Positions 8,511 through 18,983 of a stretch of 64,000 nt of DNA are shown here, in pieces. The number at the start of each line of letters is the position of its first letter. Position 1 is the first letter of the stretch. A model generated the notes under the pieces. That model was given only the letters and a program-made list of their open reading frames with translations, made no database searches and was not told the origin of the DNA. The translations under genes were made by a program, and so were the position numbers. Origin of the DNA: an uncultured Piscinibacter sp. (GTDB lineage Bacteria > Pseudomonadota > Gammaproteobacteria > Burkholderiales > Burkholderiaceae_C); assembly GCF_937952055.1 (NCBI RefSeq), contig NZ_CALFYO010000020.1, positions 434,001 through 498,000 of the forward strand, given 5' to 3'.

Positions 8511-9536
8511 ATGACCTCCCGCCCTGCCCGATCGCGTGCCACCGGCCGCGTCACCCTCGCCGATGTCGCCCAGGCGGCCGGCGTCAGCCCGATCACGGTC
8601 TCGAGGGCGCTGCGCGGCGAGCGCGCCGTCGACGCGGACCTGGTGGCCCGCGTGCAGGCGGCGGCGACCCGCCTCGGCTACATGCCCGACCCGGCAGCAC
8701 GCGCCCTCGCCTCGCGCCACAGCACCCATGTCGCCCTGCTCATTCCGATGCTGTCCAACGCGCTGTTCGTCGACCTGCTGGAAGCGGTGCAGCGCACACT
8801 GCGCCCGGCCGGCTACCAGACCCTGATCGGCGTGACTCACTACGACAATGCCGAAGAGGAGCAACTGCTCAGAGAGCAGTTGCTGCACCGGCCGGCCGGA
8901 CTGCTGGTGACCGGGCTGGAGCGCAGCGAGGCGGCGCGCCAGCTGATCGCCAGCAGCGGCGTGCCCTGCGTGCACCTGATGGAGACCAGCCGCGTCGAGG
9001 GCGTGCACTGCGTCGGCTTCTCGCAGTCCGACGCCGGCGCTGCGATGACGCGCCACCTGCTCGAGCGCGGCCACAGACGCATCGCGTTCGCGGCGGCACA
9101 GCTCGACGCGCGCACGATGCAGCGGCTCGAAGGCTGGCGGCGTGAGATGTCGGCTGCGGGGCGCTACGCGCCGACTCTCGAGTGGCTGAATCCGGCGCCC
9201 TCGTCGATTGCGCTGGGTGCGTTGATGTTCGAGCAGATCGCTGGTCAGACGCCGGCGGTCGACGCCGTGTTCTTCTGCAACGACGACCTCGCCCAGGGCG
9301 CGCTGCTCGCCGCGCTGCGGCTGGGCATCGCGGTGCCCCAGCGCATGGCCGTGGCCGGATTCAACGACCTGACCGGCAGCGACCAGATGTTGCCGCCGCT
9401 GACCACCGTGCGCACGCCGCGCGCCGAAATCGGCCTCGCGGCGGCGCAGATGCTGCTGGCGCTGATGCGCGGGCAGACGCCCGCGCAGCGCTGCGTCGAC
9501 CTCGGCTTCACGCTGGTGCGGCGCGACAGCGCCTGA
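8511..9536 (+). CDS. LacI-family transcriptional regulator, GntR-like
   Basis: 341 residues. The helix-turn-helix is at residues 14-36 (VTLADVAQAAGVSPITVSRAL), followed by the hinge helix with PDPAARALAS. A periplasmic-binding-protein-like effector domain runs from about residue 65 to the end. It is divergent from gntK-dctQMP, and the gap holds two matching palindromes. It therefore probably represses that operon and responds to gluconate, a phosphorylated derivative or another sugar acid. The start ATG at 8511 is 43 bases after O2. Effector identity cannot be read from sequence. Confidence 0.93.
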   Translation: MTSRPARSRATGRVTLADVAQAAGVSPITVSRALRGERAVDADLVARVQAAATRLGYMPDPAARALASRHSTHVALLIPMLSNALFVDLLEAVQRTLRPAGYQTLIGVTHYDNAEEEQLLREQLLHRPAGLLVTGLERSEAARQLIASSGVPCVHLMETSRVEGVHCVGFSQSDAGAAMTRHLLERGHRRIAFAAAQLDARTMQRLEGWRREMSAAGRYAPTLEWLNPAPSSIALGALMFEQIAGQTPAVDAVFFCNDDLAQGALLAALRLGIAVPQRMAVAGFNDLTGSDQMLPPLTTVRTPRAEIGLAAAQMLLALMRGQTPAQRCVDLGFTLVRRDSA

Positions 9537-9761
9537 GGGCGCGGCTCGCCATGCCGGGCGCGGCGCCCAAGCCGCCCCTCGGACCGGCCGAAGTGCAACG
9601 GATCGAGGCGCGCCCGAACGAGGTGCGCCCCCCTGGAGACCCCGCTCAGCCAGCGCGCCGGGCAGGCCGAGCGCCACTTCGCGCTGGTCGAACTGGAGGG
9701 CACGCGCGTCGTCCAGGCAGCCCAGGCGCTGATCGGCCAGGTCCAGTCGCATCGCGGACTG

Positions 9762-10469
9762 ATGCACCGCGCGCTGGCCGGCGACGCCTCCGCGCGCGAC
9801 GCGCTGGCGCAGGTGCGCGGCAAGTTCGACCGTGTCATGCGCGCGATGGCCGTGGAGATCTCGGCCACGCAACGCTTCGATGCCACCGACCTCTGGCAGG
9901 CGCGCCGCGACGAGCTGGCGGCGCTGGCCGAGGGCCGGCACGGGACACAGCACCACGCGGCGTTCGCCCAGCACCCCCCAGCCATCGAGCAGCTGATGCT
10001 GCGGGCGGCCGAGCACGCCGGCCTGCTGAGCAGCGCGGTCGCCTCGATCCGGCTGCACCAGGGCAGCGCCGACGAGGCGCGCGACCTCGTCGACCGCGAC
10101 CTGTACGTCTTCGTCGTCGACCGCCAGGGCCGCTACCTGCTGCATGCCGCCCGGCCCGAGAAGGAGGGCTCGCACGTCCACGACGTGCCCGGCATCGACG
10201 GCAATCGCTGCGTCGTCGATGGCTGGGAGCGCACCCGGCGCGGGCCGGGCTGGATCGAGTACGACATCCTCCACGCCGAGACCGGCGCGGTGCAGCCGGA
10301 GGCCTCGTACATGCACCGCTTCGACGAGCAGCGGGTGGTCGGCTGCGGCGTCTACCGCACCACCACTGCCGCGGCGGCGCCACCTCAGTCGCGGCTGGCC
10401 GGCATGAAGGCACCGGTCGCGCCGCCAGCGACGACGCTGGCGACGGGCCGCCTGATGCCGACCAGGTAG
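9762..10469 (+). CDS. Cache-domain sensor fragment, probably disrupted gene
   Basis: From the first in-frame ATG the product is 235 residues. Residues 1-95 look like a helical sensory region and about 100-199 like a Cache domain (VFVVDRQGRYLLHAARPEKE ... GCGVYR), as found in chemotaxis receptors. No transmembrane segment and no methyl-accepting signalling domain is present. Sensor-like coding continues upstream to the C6 run at 9628-9633. An ATG at 9551, in another frame and 14 bases after the regulator stop, could be the true start if one base is gained or lost there. The last 28 codons run into the 3' end of the convergent pump gene, as if the original stop was lost. This may be a pseudogene or carry an assembly error. 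Confidence 0.5.
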   Translation: MHRALAGDASARDALAQVRGKFDRVMRAMAVEISATQRFDATDLWQARRDELAALAEGRHGTQHHAAFAQHPPAIEQLMLRAAEHAGLLSSAVASIRLHQGSADEARDLVDRDLYVFVVDRQGRYLLHAARPEKEGSHVHDVPGIDGNRCVVDGWERTRRGPGWIEYDILHAETGAVQPEASYMHRFDEQRVVGCGVYRTTTAAAAPPQSRLAGMKAPVAPPATTLATGRLMPTR

Positions 10470-13400
10470 CTCCACAGCACCGGCACCACCACCAGCGTCA
10501 GCAGCGTCGAGGTGATCACGCCGCCGATGATGGCGCGGCCCATCGGCGCCTGCAGTTCGCCGCCGTCGTTCAGCGCCAGCGCCAGCGGCAGCATGCCGAA
10601 CACCATTGCCGCGGTGGTCATGACGATGGGCCGCAGGCGGATCAGGCCGGCCTGCAGCAGCGCGTCGGCCACGCTCGCCCCGCCCTTCAGCGCGCGGTTG
10701 GCGAAATCGACCAACAGGATGGCGTTCTTCGTCACCAGGCCCATCAGCATCACCAGCCCGATCATCGAGAACACGTTGAGCGTGCTGCGCCACAGCAGCA
10801 GCGCCAGCATCACGCCGATCAGCGACAGCGGCAGCGAGGCCATGATGGCGACCGGCTGCAGGAAGCTGCCGAACTGGCTGGCCAGCACGATGTAGATGAA
10901 GACCACCGCCAGCGCCATTGCGCCGAGCATGGCACCGAAGGCTTCCTGCTGCTCGCGCGTCGCGCCGCCGACGTCGAAGCTGAAGCCGGGCGGCAGCGTG
11001 GTCGCCTTGACGAGCTTCTGCACGTCGGCGCCGACATCGCCGGCCGGTCGTCCCTGCACGCCGGCGAAGATGACCTCGCGACGCTGCAGGTCCTGGCGGC
11101 GGATCACCTCCGGGTTGGTCACCGGCTCGATGGTGGCCACCGCGTCCAGCGGAATCGGCGTGCCGTCACGGGCGAAGGCCACCGGCAGCTTGCCCATCTG
11201 CGCGACGCGCTCGCGCTGCCCCTCGGGCAGGCGCAGCAGCACCTCGACCTGCTCGCCCTCGGGTGTGGTCCAGTAGGTGCCGACCTCGCCGTTGACGTAG
11301 GCGCGCAGGCTGGCGGCGAGCTGCGGCGCGGTCAGGCCGAGTTCGCGCACCGCGCCGGGCTTGAGCCGCACGGCATAGGCCGGCAGGCCCGGCTTGACCG
11401 ACAGCTCGACGTCGGTGATGCCCGGGATCTGCTTCACCCTGTCGGCGAACTCGCGCGCCACCCGCGCCAGGCCCTCGGCATCGCCGCCGAGGATGGCGAC
11501 ATAGATCGGCCGGTCGAAGCCGACCGAGACCTCGATGCCCGGGATCCTGGCGATCTCGGCGCGGATCGCGTCCTCCACCTGCTTCTGCGTGCGCTGGCGC
11601 TCGCGGCGGTCGACCAGGCCGATGTTCAGCGAAGCCTGGTTGCGACCGACGGCCAGGCCGGTGCCCTGCCCGCCGACGTTGGTGGCAATCGTCTTCACTT
11701 CCGGGAAAGCCGCGACGATGGCCTCCACCTGGCGCACCTTCTCGTCGCTGCGCGCCAGGCTGGATCCCACCGTCATGCGGATGGCCAACTGCGTGAAGCC
11801 CTGGTCGGTCTGCGGGATGAACTCGCTGCCGACCAGCGGCGCGAGGCCGAGCGCGCCGACGAAGCTCGCCAGACCGACGCCGAGCACGATGAGCCGGTTG
11901 CGCTTCGGGCGCTCGAAGACCCAGCGGATCAGTCGCTCGTAGGCCACGTGCAGCACATCCATCGTCCGGTCGACCGCGCCGATCAGGTGCGACAGGCCCC
12001 AGACCTTGCGCGCCCACACGCCCGGCGGATCCGGCCAGCGGCTGGACAGCATCGGGTCGAGCGTGAAGCTGACGAACAGCGACACCAGCACCGCCACCGC
12101 CACGGTGATGCCGAAGGGGAAGAAGAACTTGCCCACGATGCCGCCCATGAAGGCCACCGGCACGAACACCGCGCAGATCGCAAAGGTGGTGGCCATCACC
12201 GCCAGGCCGATCTCCTCGGTGCCCTCGCGCGCGGCGGTGAAGTGGTCCTTGCCCAGATGCACGTGGCGCACGATGTTCTCGCGCACCACGATCGCGTCGT
12301 CGATCAGCAGCCCGATGCACAGGGACAGCGCCATCATCGTCATGAAGTTCAGCGTGAAGCCGAAGGCGTAGACGGCGATGAAGCTGGAAATCACCGCGAT
12401 CGGCAGCGTCAGCCCGGTGATGATGGTGCTGCGCCAGGAGTGCAGGAAGAGAAAGACGATCGCCACCGTCAGCAGCGCGCCCTCGATCAGCGTGTGCTGC
12501 AGGCCCTTCAGCGAGTTCTTCACGAAGTCGCTGTTCGCGTAGACCAGGCGCAGTTCCACGTCGGCGGGCAGCGCCTTGCGCACCTCCTCCATCGCCGCCT
12601 TCACCGCCTCGCCGGTCGCCACCACGTTCGCGTCCTGCTGCTTGAAGACGTTGAAGTTGACCGCGCGCTGGCCGTTGATGCGCGCCACCGTGTCGGGCTC
12701 GCGCTCGCGCTCGACCAGCGCACCGAGGTCGGCCAGGCGCAGCGGCAGGCCGTTGCGATGGGCCACCACCATGTCGGCGAACTGGCGCGGGTCGGACACG
12801 CGCCCTTCGACGCGCAGGATGGCGTCCTGCGTGGCGTCGGACAGCAGCCCCACCGGCTGGTCGGCGTGCGCCTCGCGCAGGCCGGCGGCGACCTGCGCCG
12901 GCGTGATCGCGTAGGCGCGCAGCCGGTCCGCGTCGAGATCGATGCGCACCTCGCGCTTGGCCAGCCCCGACACCTCGACGGTGGCCACCCCTTCGACCCG
13001 CTGCAGCCGCTTGGCCACCAGTTGCTCGGCGAGGACGGACAGCTCGCGTGCGCTTCGCGTTTCCGAGAGCAGCGCGCTCACCACCACCGGCTGGCTGTTG
13101 TCGTTGTTGAAGCGCGCCACCGTCGGCGCCTTGGCGTCCTTCGGGAACGACGCCTGCACCACGGCAATGCGGTCGCGCACGTCCTGCATCGCGCGCGCCA
13201 TGTCGGCGTTGAGGGTGAACTCGACGCCGGTCTGGCTGCGCCCTTCGAAGCTGCGCGAGGTGATGCGCTTGACGCCGGCGATGCTGTTCAGCGCCTCCTC
13301 GACCAGCTTGGTGACCTCGCGTTCCACCGCCTCGGGCGAGGCGCCGGGGTAGGCCACGTCGACGAAGGCCACCGGCGGGTTGACGTCGGGCATCTGCTCG

Positions 13401-13501
13401 ACGCCCAGGCGGGCGTAGGAGAACAGCCCGAGCACGCACAGCGCCACCATCACCATGGTCGCGAATACCGGGTTGGCGATCGACACGCGGGTCATCCACA
13501 T
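10385..13501 (-). CDS. RND efflux transporter, inner-membrane pump (AcrB/HAE1 family)
   Basis: 1038 residues, the standard RND length, with 12 transmembrane helices in two halves and two large periplasmic loops. The proton-relay Asp pair is present in the fourth helix ([16 protein letters not shown]). Hallmarks of the multidrug (HAE1) branch, such as [22 protein letters not shown] at the start, are clear; metal-type features are not. The start at 13501 has GAGGAG upstream. The adaptor gene precedes it by ten bases. No outer-membrane channel gene follows, so a separately encoded TolC-like partner is needed. Substrates are unknown. Confidence 0.94.
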   Translation of the reverse strand: MWMTRVSIANPVFATMVMVALCVLGLFSYARLGVEQMPDVNPPVAFVDVAYPGASPEAVEREVTKLVEEALNSIAGVKRITSRSFEGRSQTGVEFTLNADMARAMQDVRDRIAVVQASFPKDAKAPTVARFNNDNSQPVVVSALLSETRSARELSVLAEQLVAKRLQRVEGVATVEVSGLAKREVRIDLDADRLRAYAITPAQVAAGLREAHADQPVGLLSDATQDAILRVEGRVSDPRQFADMVVAHRNGLPLRLADLGALVEREREPDTVARINGQRAVNFNVFKQQDANVVATGEAVKAAMEEVRKALPADVELRLVYANSDFVKNSLKGLQHTLIEGALLTVAIVFLFLHSWRSTIITGLTLPIAVISSFIAVYAFGFTLNFMTMMALSLCIGLLIDDAIVVRENIVRHVHLGKDHFTAAREGTEEIGLAVMATTFAICAVFVPVAFMGGIVGKFFFPFGITVAVAVLVSLFVSFTLDPMLSSRWPDPPGVWARKVWGLSHLIGAVDRTMDVLHVAYERLIRWVFERPKRNRLIVLGVGLASFVGALGLAPLVGSEFIPQTDQGFTQLAIRMTVGSSLARSDEKVRQVEAIVAAFPEVKTIATNVGGQGTGLAVGRNQASLNIGLVDRRERQRTQKQVEDAIRAEIARIPGIEVSVGFDRPIYVAILGGDAEGLARVAREFADRVKQIPGITDVELSVKPGLPAYAVRLKPGAVRELGLTAPQLAASLRAYVNGEVGTYWTTPEGEQVEVLLRLPEGQRERVAQMGKLPVAFARDGTPIPLDAVATIEPVTNPEVIRRQDLQRREVIFAGVQGRPAGDVGADVQKLVKATTLPPGFSFDVGGATREQQEAFGAMLGAMALAVVFIYIVLASQFGSFLQPVAIMASLPLSLIGVMLALLLWRSTLNVFSMIGLVMLMGLVTKNAILLVDFANRALKGGASVADALLQAGLIRLRPIVMTTAAMVFGMLPLALALNDGGELQAPMGRAIIGGVITSTLLTLVVVPVLWSYLVGIRRPVASVVAGGATGAFMPASRD

Positions 13502-13511
13502 GGCGGGCTCC

Positions 13512-14663
13512 TCAACGCAGCACGGAAGAGGCCGCGGCCGAGGCCACCGCCGAGGCCCCCGCCGCCACCGCGGCCTTGCTGCCCTCGCGCAGGCTGTCGA
13601 AGCGCGCAGCGAGCACCAGGGCCTCCGGCTCCAGGCCGGACAGGATCTCGACACGGCCGTGCGCCTCGTCGCGCCGGCCCAGCGTGACGGCACGCCGCGC
13701 CAGCACGCCGCCTTCGATCAGCCAGACCTGCGCCTGCCCGGCAGCGCCGACGACGGCGGCCAACGGCAGCGTCAACCGCTGCGCCTCGTCGGGCAGCGTG
13801 ACGGCAGCCACCGCGTACTGTCCGGCACGCAGCCGCTCCTTCGGGTTGGCCACGCTCACCGTCACGCCGATCGAGCGCGTGCCGGGTTCCGCCGCCGGTG
13901 CGATGCGGTCCAGCCGCCCGCTCACCGGTTCCTCGAGGCCCTCCACGCGCAGAAGCACCGGCATGCCCGGCGCGAGCAGTGCCACTTCGTGCGTGCCGAC
14001 GCTGCCGGCCAGCTCCAGCGTGGCCAGGTCGACGAGGGTCAGCACCGGCTGCTCGAGCGCCAGCTTCTCGCCGGGCAGCGCATGCCGCTTGGCGACCAGC
14101 CCGCCGATCGGCGCCAGCAGCGGCCCGTCGCGCAGGGCCAGCCGCGCGCTGTGGAGCTGGGCCTGGGCGGCATCCAGGTTCGCCTGGGCCGCCTCCAGCG
14201 CCGAACGCGAGGCGTCGAGCGCGTTGGGCGAGATGAACTGCTGGTCGGCCAGGCGCCGGTTGGACGCATGCACGCGCTCGGCCTGCACGACCTGCACCCG
14301 CGCCGATTCGACCGCTGCCTGCCGCTCGGTGACGCGGCTGCCGACGTCGGCCAGGTCGATCTGGCCGAGCGGCTGGCCGGCGCGCACCCGGCTGCCTTCG
14401 CCGACCGTCAGCGACAGCAGCGTGCCGGCCGCCTTGGCCCGCACCATGGCCGTCCGAGGAGCGACCAGCGCGCCGGAGAACTCCAGTCGCAACGGCAGGC
14501 TCGCCAGCGCGGGCTGCACCACCTCGCGGGCGCTGAACTCGAGCGTCGGCTCGACCTTCGGCTTGTCCTGGCTGCCCAGTCCGATCCCGGACACCTTGAC
14601 GGCGCCCAACGCCGCTGCCATCAGCGCCAGACCTGCTCCGCCCAGCCACCACGTCTTTCTCAT
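13512..14663 (-). CDS. RND efflux periplasmic adaptor (membrane fusion protein)
   Basis: 383 residues. An N-terminal hydrophobic signal/anchor (residues 5-22) is followed by the split biotinyl-lipoyl domain, a short coiled-coil hairpin (about 110-175), the beta-barrel and the membrane-proximal domain. It bridges the inner-membrane pump to an outer-membrane channel. It is the first gene of the two-gene pump operon. There is no Cys of a lipobox, so it is probably anchored by the uncleaved helix. The C-terminus is Ala/Ser-rich. Confidence 0.92.
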   Translation of the reverse strand: MRKTWWLGGAGLALMAAALGAVKVSGIGLGSQDKPKVEPTLEFSAREVVQPALASLPLRLEFSGALVAPRTAMVRAKAAGTLLSLTVGEGSRVRAGQPLGQIDLADVGSRVTERQAAVESARVQVVQAERVHASNRRLADQQFISPNALDASRSALEAAQANLDAAQAQLHSARLALRDGPLLAPIGGLVAKRHALPGEKLALEQPVLTLVDLATLELAGSVGTHEVALLAPGMPVLLRVEGLEEPVSGRLDRIAPAAEPGTRSIGVTVSVANPKERLRAGQYAVAAVTLPDEAQRLTLPLAAVVGAAGQAQVWLIEGGVLARRAVTLGRRDEAHGRVEILSGLEPEALVLAARFDSLREGSKAAVAAGASAVASAAASSVLR

Positions 14664-14727
14664 TGTTTCGCCCCTCCAGGTTCGCTCTCGTGAAGCGGCG
14701 CCAGTCTAGGAACCCGTGGGCGAGACG

Positions 14728-14750
14728 GCAGCCTCCATGTGACAGGCTGC
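14728..14750. repeat. Perfect 7-bp inverted repeat between aroC and the efflux operon
   Basis: GCAGCCT and AGGCTGC are separated by nine bases. It lies 41 bp after the aroC stop and 64 bp before the adaptor start, both on the minus strand. It could end aroC transcription, although no T-run follows, or be an operator for the pump genes. No regulator gene is adjacent. The rest of 14664-14791 shows nothing recognisable. Confidence 0.4.
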
Positions 14751-14791
14751 GGGGTCGAGGCGACGAACTGCGTCGCCGGCCGACGAACGGT

Positions 14792-15892
14792 TCAGGCGAT
14801 GCGGCCGGGAATGGGCGCCAGCGCGGCCCGCACGTCGCCGCACTGGGCGCGATGCCGCAGCGCGTGGTCCATCAGCACGAGGGCCAGCATCGCCTCGGCG
14901 ATCGGCGTGGCGCGGATGCCGACGCAGGGGTCGTGACGACCGAAGGTCTCCACGGTGGCCGGCTGGCCGTTCAGGTCGATCGAGCGGCGCGGGCTGCGGA
15001 TCGAGCTGGTCGGCTTGATCGCGATGGCCACCGTGATGTCCTGGCCGGACGAGATGCCGCCGAGCACGCCGCCGGCGTTGTTGCTCGCGAAGCCCTGCAG
15101 CGTGAGTTCGTCGCCGTGCGTCGTGCCGCGCTGTGCCACGCTGGCGAAGCCGGCGCCGATCTCCACGCCCTTCACCGCGTTGATGCCCATCATCGCGTAG
15201 GCGATGTCGGCATCGAGCTTGTCGAACAGCGGTTCCCCCAGGCCCACCGGGACGTTGCGCGCAGCAACCGTGATGCGCGCACCACAGCTGTCGCCGGCCT
15301 TGCGCAGATCGTCCATGTAGGCCTCGAGGCGCGCGATGTCGCTGGCGTTGGCGGCGAAGAAGGGGTTGCTCGGGATGTGCTGCTCGCCCTCGAACGGGAT
15401 GGCGATCTCGCCGAGATGCGTCATGTGGCCGACGAAGCTGGTGCCGTACTGCTGCTTCAGCCACTTTCGCGCCACTGCGCCGGCGCCGACCATCGGCGCG
15501 GTCAGCCGCGCCGACGAGCGGCCGCCGCCGCGCGGGTCGCGCAGACCGTACTTGTGGAAGTAGGTGTAGTCGGCGTGGCCCGGCCGGAAGGTCTGGACGA
15601 TGTTGCCGTAATCCTTGCTGCGCTGGTCGGTGTTGCGGATCAGCAGGCAGATCGGCGTTCCGGTGGTCTTGCCTTCATAGACGCCGGAGAGGATCTCCAC
15701 CGCATCGGGCTCGTTGCGTTGCGTGACGTGGCGGCTGGTGCCGGGACGGCGCCGGTCGAGCTCGGGCTGGATGTCGGCTTCGGACAGCGCCATGCCTGGG
15801 GGACAGCCATCGATCACGCAGCCGATCGCCGGCCCGTGCGACTCGCCGAAGTTGGTGACGCGGAAGAGTTCGCCGAAGGTGCTGCCTGCCAT
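14792..15892 (-). CDS. aroC: Chorismate synthase
   Basis: 366 residues, full length. Signatures of the family are present: [18 protein letters not shown] near the N-terminus, [21 protein letters not shown] and the C-terminal [19 protein letters not shown]. It converts 5-enolpyruvylshikimate-3-phosphate to chorismate with reduced FMN, the last common step of aromatic amino-acid synthesis. It lies between a CBS-domain gene and the efflux genes, all on the minus strand. I see no sign of co-regulation. Confidence 0.98.
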   Translation of the reverse strand: MAGSTFGELFRVTNFGESHGPAIGCVIDGCPPGMALSEADIQPELDRRRPGTSRHVTQRNEPDAVEILSGVYEGKTTGTPICLLIRNTDQRSKDYGNIVQTFRPGHADYTYFHKYGLRDPRGGGRSSARLTAPMVGAGAVARKWLKQQYGTSFVGHMTHLGEIAIPFEGEQHIPSNPFFAANASDIARLEAYMDDLRKAGDSCGARITVAARNVPVGLGEPLFDKLDADIAYAMMGINAVKGVEIGAGFASVAQRGTTHGDELTLQGFASNNAGGVLGGISSGQDITVAIAIKPTSSIRSPRRSIDLNGQPATVETFGRHDPCVGIRATPIAEAMLALVLMDHALRHRAQCGDVRAALAPIPGRIA

Positions 15893-15992
15893 GCGCCGAT
15901 TCTAGGTGGCCGGCGCGCAGTGGGGACGGCGCCGGGCCTCCCACTCGGGACGGCGCCCCCTGCGGGGCAGGCGCGCGGCGGTTGGGAGGGAG

Positions 15993-16457
15993 TCAGCTCG
16001 CCGCAGGCTGCGTGCCCGGCTCGTCGACCGGCCAGTCGCGGATGTAGGCCTTGAGCATGCGGTTCTCGAAGTCCTGGCTCTCCACCACCGCCTTGGCGAC
16101 GTCGTAGAAGGAGATCACGCCCATCAGCGTGCGCTGGTCCATCACCGGCATGTAGCGCGCATGGCGCTCGAGCATCATGCGGCGCACCTCGTCGATCTCG
16201 GTATCTGGCGAGCAGGTCAGCGGGTGGTCGTCCATCACGCTGCGCACGGTGCTGTCGCCCACCGACCCGCCGTTCTTGACCACCGACAGGATGACCTCGC
16301 GGAACGTCAGCATGCCCGCCAGTGCACCGCGATCCATCACGACCAGCGAGCCGATGTCGTTGTCGGCCATGGTCTTCAGGCCCACCGCCAAGGCATCTTC
16401 GGGGCTGACGGTGAAGAGAGTGCCTCCCTTGACGCGCAAGATGTCGCTGACCTTCAT
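15993..16457 (-). CDS. CBS-domain pair protein
   Basis: 154 residues made of two CBS motifs (about 5-62 and 70-130) and nothing else. CBS pairs bind adenine nucleotides and usually regulate a partner, but no partner domain is fused here. The start is MKVSDILRVKGGTLFTV. It is divergent from the O-acetylhomoserine sulfhydrylase gene across a 74-bp gap that has no obvious operator. The 100 bp between it and aroC shows nothing. Its role is unknown. Confidence 0.88.
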   Translation of the reverse strand: MKVSDILRVKGGTLFTVSPEDALAVGLKTMADNDIGSLVVMDRGALAGMLTFREVILSVVKNGGSVGDSTVRSVMDDHPLTCSPDTEIDEVRRMMLERHARYMPVMDQRTLMGVISFYDVAKAVVESQDFENRMLKAYIRDWPVDEPGTQPAAS

Positions 16458-16531
16458 GATCCTCTCCGTGTCGCAAGTCGCGGCCCAATATAGCCCACAA
16501 TCCGGCGCGAAAACAGCCCAGAGGAGACCCC

Positions 16532-17833
16532 ATGCCCGGCGCCGCAGACCCCGGATTCGACACCCTCGCCCTGCACGCCGGCGCCGCGCCGGATGCGGCC
16601 ACCGGCGCGCGGGCGGTGCCCATCCACCTGACCACCTCGTTCGTGTTCGAGTCCAGCGAACACGCTGCCTCCCTGTTCAACCTCGAACGCTCCGGCCACG
16701 TCTACAGCCGCATCTCCAACCCCACCAACGCCGTGCTCGAAGAGCGTGTGGCGGCGCTCGAGGGAGGCGTCGGCGCGATCGCCACGGCCAGCGGCCAGGC
16801 CGCGCTGCACCTCGCGGTGGCCACACTGGCCGGCGCAGGCTCGCACATCGTCAGCTCGAGCGCGCTGTACGGCGGCTCACACAACTTGCTCCACTACACG
16901 CTCGCGCGCTTCGGCATCGAGACGACATTTGTCAAGCCGGGCGACATGGACGGCTGGCGCGCAGCGATCCGCCCGAACACGAAGCTGCTGTTCGGCGAGA
17001 CGCTCGGCAACCCCGGCCTGGACGTGCTGGACATCCCCACCGTCTCGGCGATCGCCCACGAGAGCGGCCTGCCGCTGCTGGTCGACTCCACCTTCACCAC
17101 GCCCTGGCTGATGAAGCCCCTCGAGCACGGCGCGGACCTCGTCTTTCACTCGGCGACCAAGTTCCTCTCCGGCCACGGTACGGTGATCGGCGGCGTGCTG
17201 GTCGACGGCGGTCAGTTCGACTGGAGTGCCTCGGGGCGCTTCCCGGAGCTGTCGCTGCCCTATGCCGGCTTCCACGGCATGGTGTTCGCCGAGGAGAGCA
17301 CCGTCGGCGGCTTCCTTCTGCGCGCGCGGCGCGAGGGCCTGCGCGACTTCGGCGCCTGCATGAGCCCTCACACCGCCTGGCTCATCCTGCAGGGCATCGA
17401 GACCTTGCCCCTGCGCATGGCGCGCCATGTCGAGAACACGCGCAAGGTGGTCGCCTTCCTTGCCACGCACCCGCTCGTCGCTTCGGTCGGCTACCCCGAA
17501 CTCGAAGGCCATCCGAGCCACGCGCTGGCGAAGAAGCTGCTGCCGCGCGGCTGCGGCTCGGTGTTCAGCTTCGACATCCGGGGCAGCCGCGCGCAGGGCA
17601 AGGCATTCATCGAGGCACTGAAGATCTTCTCGCACCTCGCCAACGTGGGCGACTGCCGTTCGCTGGTGATCCACCCCGCCTCGACCACCCACTTCCGCAT
17701 GGACGACGCGGCGCTGGCGCAGGCGGGCATCTCGCCGGGCACGATCCGCCTGTCGATCGGCCTGGAGGATGCCGACGACCTGATCGACGACCTGAAGCGC
17801 GCACTGAAGGCCGCGGAAAAGGCGGGGGCGTGA
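16532..17833 (+). CDS. metY: O-acetylhomoserine sulfhydrylase (aminocarboxypropyltransferase)
   Basis: 433-residue PLP enzyme of the Cys/Met metabolism family. The PLP lysine is Lys210 in HSATKFLSGHGTVIGG, and SRISNPT and the GETLGNP segment are also typical. The length and sequence features fit the O-acetylhomoserine branch better than the shorter O-succinylhomoserine enzyme (MetZ), but MetZ-like activity is not excluded. It makes homocysteine from an activated homoserine and sulfide. The start has GAGGAG ten bases upstream. The downstream hydrolase overlaps by one base (TGATG). Confidence 0.88.
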   Translation: MPGAADPGFDTLALHAGAAPDAATGARAVPIHLTTSFVFESSEHAASLFNLERSGHVYSRISNPTNAVLEERVAALEGGVGAIATASGQAALHLAVATLAGAGSHIVSSSALYGGSHNLLHYTLARFGIETTFVKPGDMDGWRAAIRPNTKLLFGETLGNPGLDVLDIPTVSAIAHESGLPLLVDSTFTTPWLMKPLEHGADLVFHSATKFLSGHGTVIGGVLVDGGQFDWSASGRFPELSLPYAGFHGMVFAEESTVGGFLLRARREGLRDFGACMSPHTAWLILQGIETLPLRMARHVENTRKVVAFLATHPLVASVGYPELEGHPSHALAKKLLPRGCGSVFSFDIRGSRAQGKAFIEALKIFSHLANVGDCRSLVIHPASTTHFRMDDAALAQAGISPGTIRLSIGLEDADDLIDDLKRALKAAEKAGA

Positions 17834-18660
17834 TGGAACTGATCGTCGACGGTCGCAAGGCCTATGCATACACCGGCGGCAAGGCGTTCGATGCCGCCCT
17901 GCCCTGCGTCGTGTTCGTCCACGGCGCGCTGCACGACCACAGCGTGTGGAACCTGCTCGCGCGCTGGTTCGCCCACCACGGCCACGCCGTGCTCGCGGTC
18001 GACCAGCCCGGCCACGGCCGCAGCGAAGGCCCGCCGGCGGCCAGCGTCGAAGCGCTGGCCGACTGGACGCTCGCCTTGCTCGATGCCGCCGGCGTGCAGC
18101 ACGCCGCCGTCGTCGGCCACAGCATGGGCACGCTGGTCGGGCTGGAGATGGCCGCGCGTGCACCACAGCGCGTCACGCAGTTGATCATGCTGGCAACCGC
18201 CTTTCCGATGAAAGTGTCCGATGCGCTGCTCGTCACTGCACGAGAGCAGCCGCTGCGGGCGATCGACATGGTCAATGCGCTGTCGCATGGCGGCCTCGCT
18301 GCCAAACCCTCGTTTCCCGGGCCGGGTGCGTGGCTGCACGGAGGCAACCGCGCGCTCATGCGGCGCATGCTCGCCGGGGCCACCGGCCTGACCGGCATGA
18401 ACCTCTTCGAACACGACTTCCGCGTCTGCGATGCCTACGCCAACGGGCTGCAGGCCGCCTCGAAGGTACGATGCCCGGTGACGTTCGTGCTCGGCACGCG
18501 TGATCAGATGACAGCGCCGAAGAGTGCCCGCGAACTCGGCCGCGCGCTGCGTGCCAACATCGTCACGCTGCCGGCCGGACATTCCCTGATGACCGAAGCG
18601 CCGGACGGCGTGTTGAATGCGACGATAGCGGGTCTGACCCGCACCGAGGGGGCTGCATGA
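17833..18660 (+). CDS. Alpha/beta-fold hydrolase
   Basis: 275 residues. The oxyanion region FVHGALHD, the nucleophile elbow GHSMG (Ser97), a late Asp (LGTRDQM) and a late His (AGHSLM) form a complete triad. The fold and cap size match small esterase/carboxylic-ester hydrolases. It starts one base into the metY stop and ends overlapping the DUF962 gene (ATGA), so three genes are translationally coupled. The substrate is unknown. A role in sulfur amino-acid metabolism is only suggested by position. Confidence 0.88.
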   Translation: MELIVDGRKAYAYTGGKAFDAALPCVVFVHGALHDHSVWNLLARWFAHHGHAVLAVDQPGHGRSEGPPAASVEALADWTLALLDAAGVQHAAVVGHSMGTLVGLEMAARAPQRVTQLIMLATAFPMKVSDALLVTAREQPLRAIDMVNALSHGGLAAKPSFPGPGAWLHGGNRALMRRMLAGATGLTGMNLFEHDFRVCDAYANGLQAASKVRCPVTFVLGTRDQMTAPKSARELGRALRANIVTLPAGHSLMTEAPDGVLNATIAGLTRTEGAA

Positions 18661-18980
18661 GCGCCGATGCTGTCGATCCGAAGTCGCTGAAGACCTTCGC
18701 CGAGTTCTATCCGTTCTACCTGAGCGAGCACCGCAACCGCACATGCCGGCGGCTGCATTTCATCGGCTCGACGCTGGCGCTGGTGTGCCTGGCCATGCTG
18801 GTGGCGACCGGTCGGCCGCAATATCTGCTCTACGGCCTGCTGTGCGGCTACGGCTTCGCCTGGATCGGCCACTTCGGCTTCGAGAAGAACAAGCCTGCAT
18901 CGTTCAAGCGCCCGCTGTTCAGCTTCATGGGCGACTGGGTCATGTACAAGGAGATCCTGACGGGGCGCATCGCGTTCTGA
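18657..18980 (+). CDS. DUF962/Mpo1-like membrane protein
   Basis: 107 residues. Two hydrophobic segments lie near 38-52 and 58-75, with conserved His residues in SEHRNRTCRRLHFIGS and in GYGFAWIGHFGFEKNKPA. This pattern is that of the DUF962/YGL010w family. The yeast member Mpo1 is an iron-dependent dioxygenase acting on 2-hydroxy fatty acids; whether the bacterial protein does the same is unproven. The gene is coupled to the preceding hydrolase by a four-base overlap. Confidence 0.85.
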   Translation: MSADAVDPKSLKTFAEFYPFYLSEHRNRTCRRLHFIGSTLALVCLAMLVATGRPQYLLYGLLCGYGFAWIGHFGFEKNKPASFKRPLFSFMGDWVMYKEILTGRIAF

Positions 18981-18983
18981 TTC

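Noticed and set aside
9182..13687. A 1501-codon open frame on the plus strand
   Set aside because: It is antisense to the RND pump and adaptor; the product is Arg/His/Gln-rich with no domain, typical of a high-GC shadow frame.
10385..14663. Heavy-metal (Cus/Czc) efflux type for the RND pump
   Set aside because: The sequence has the multidrug HAE1 motifs, and no metal-binding Met/His clusters or metal regulator gene are present.
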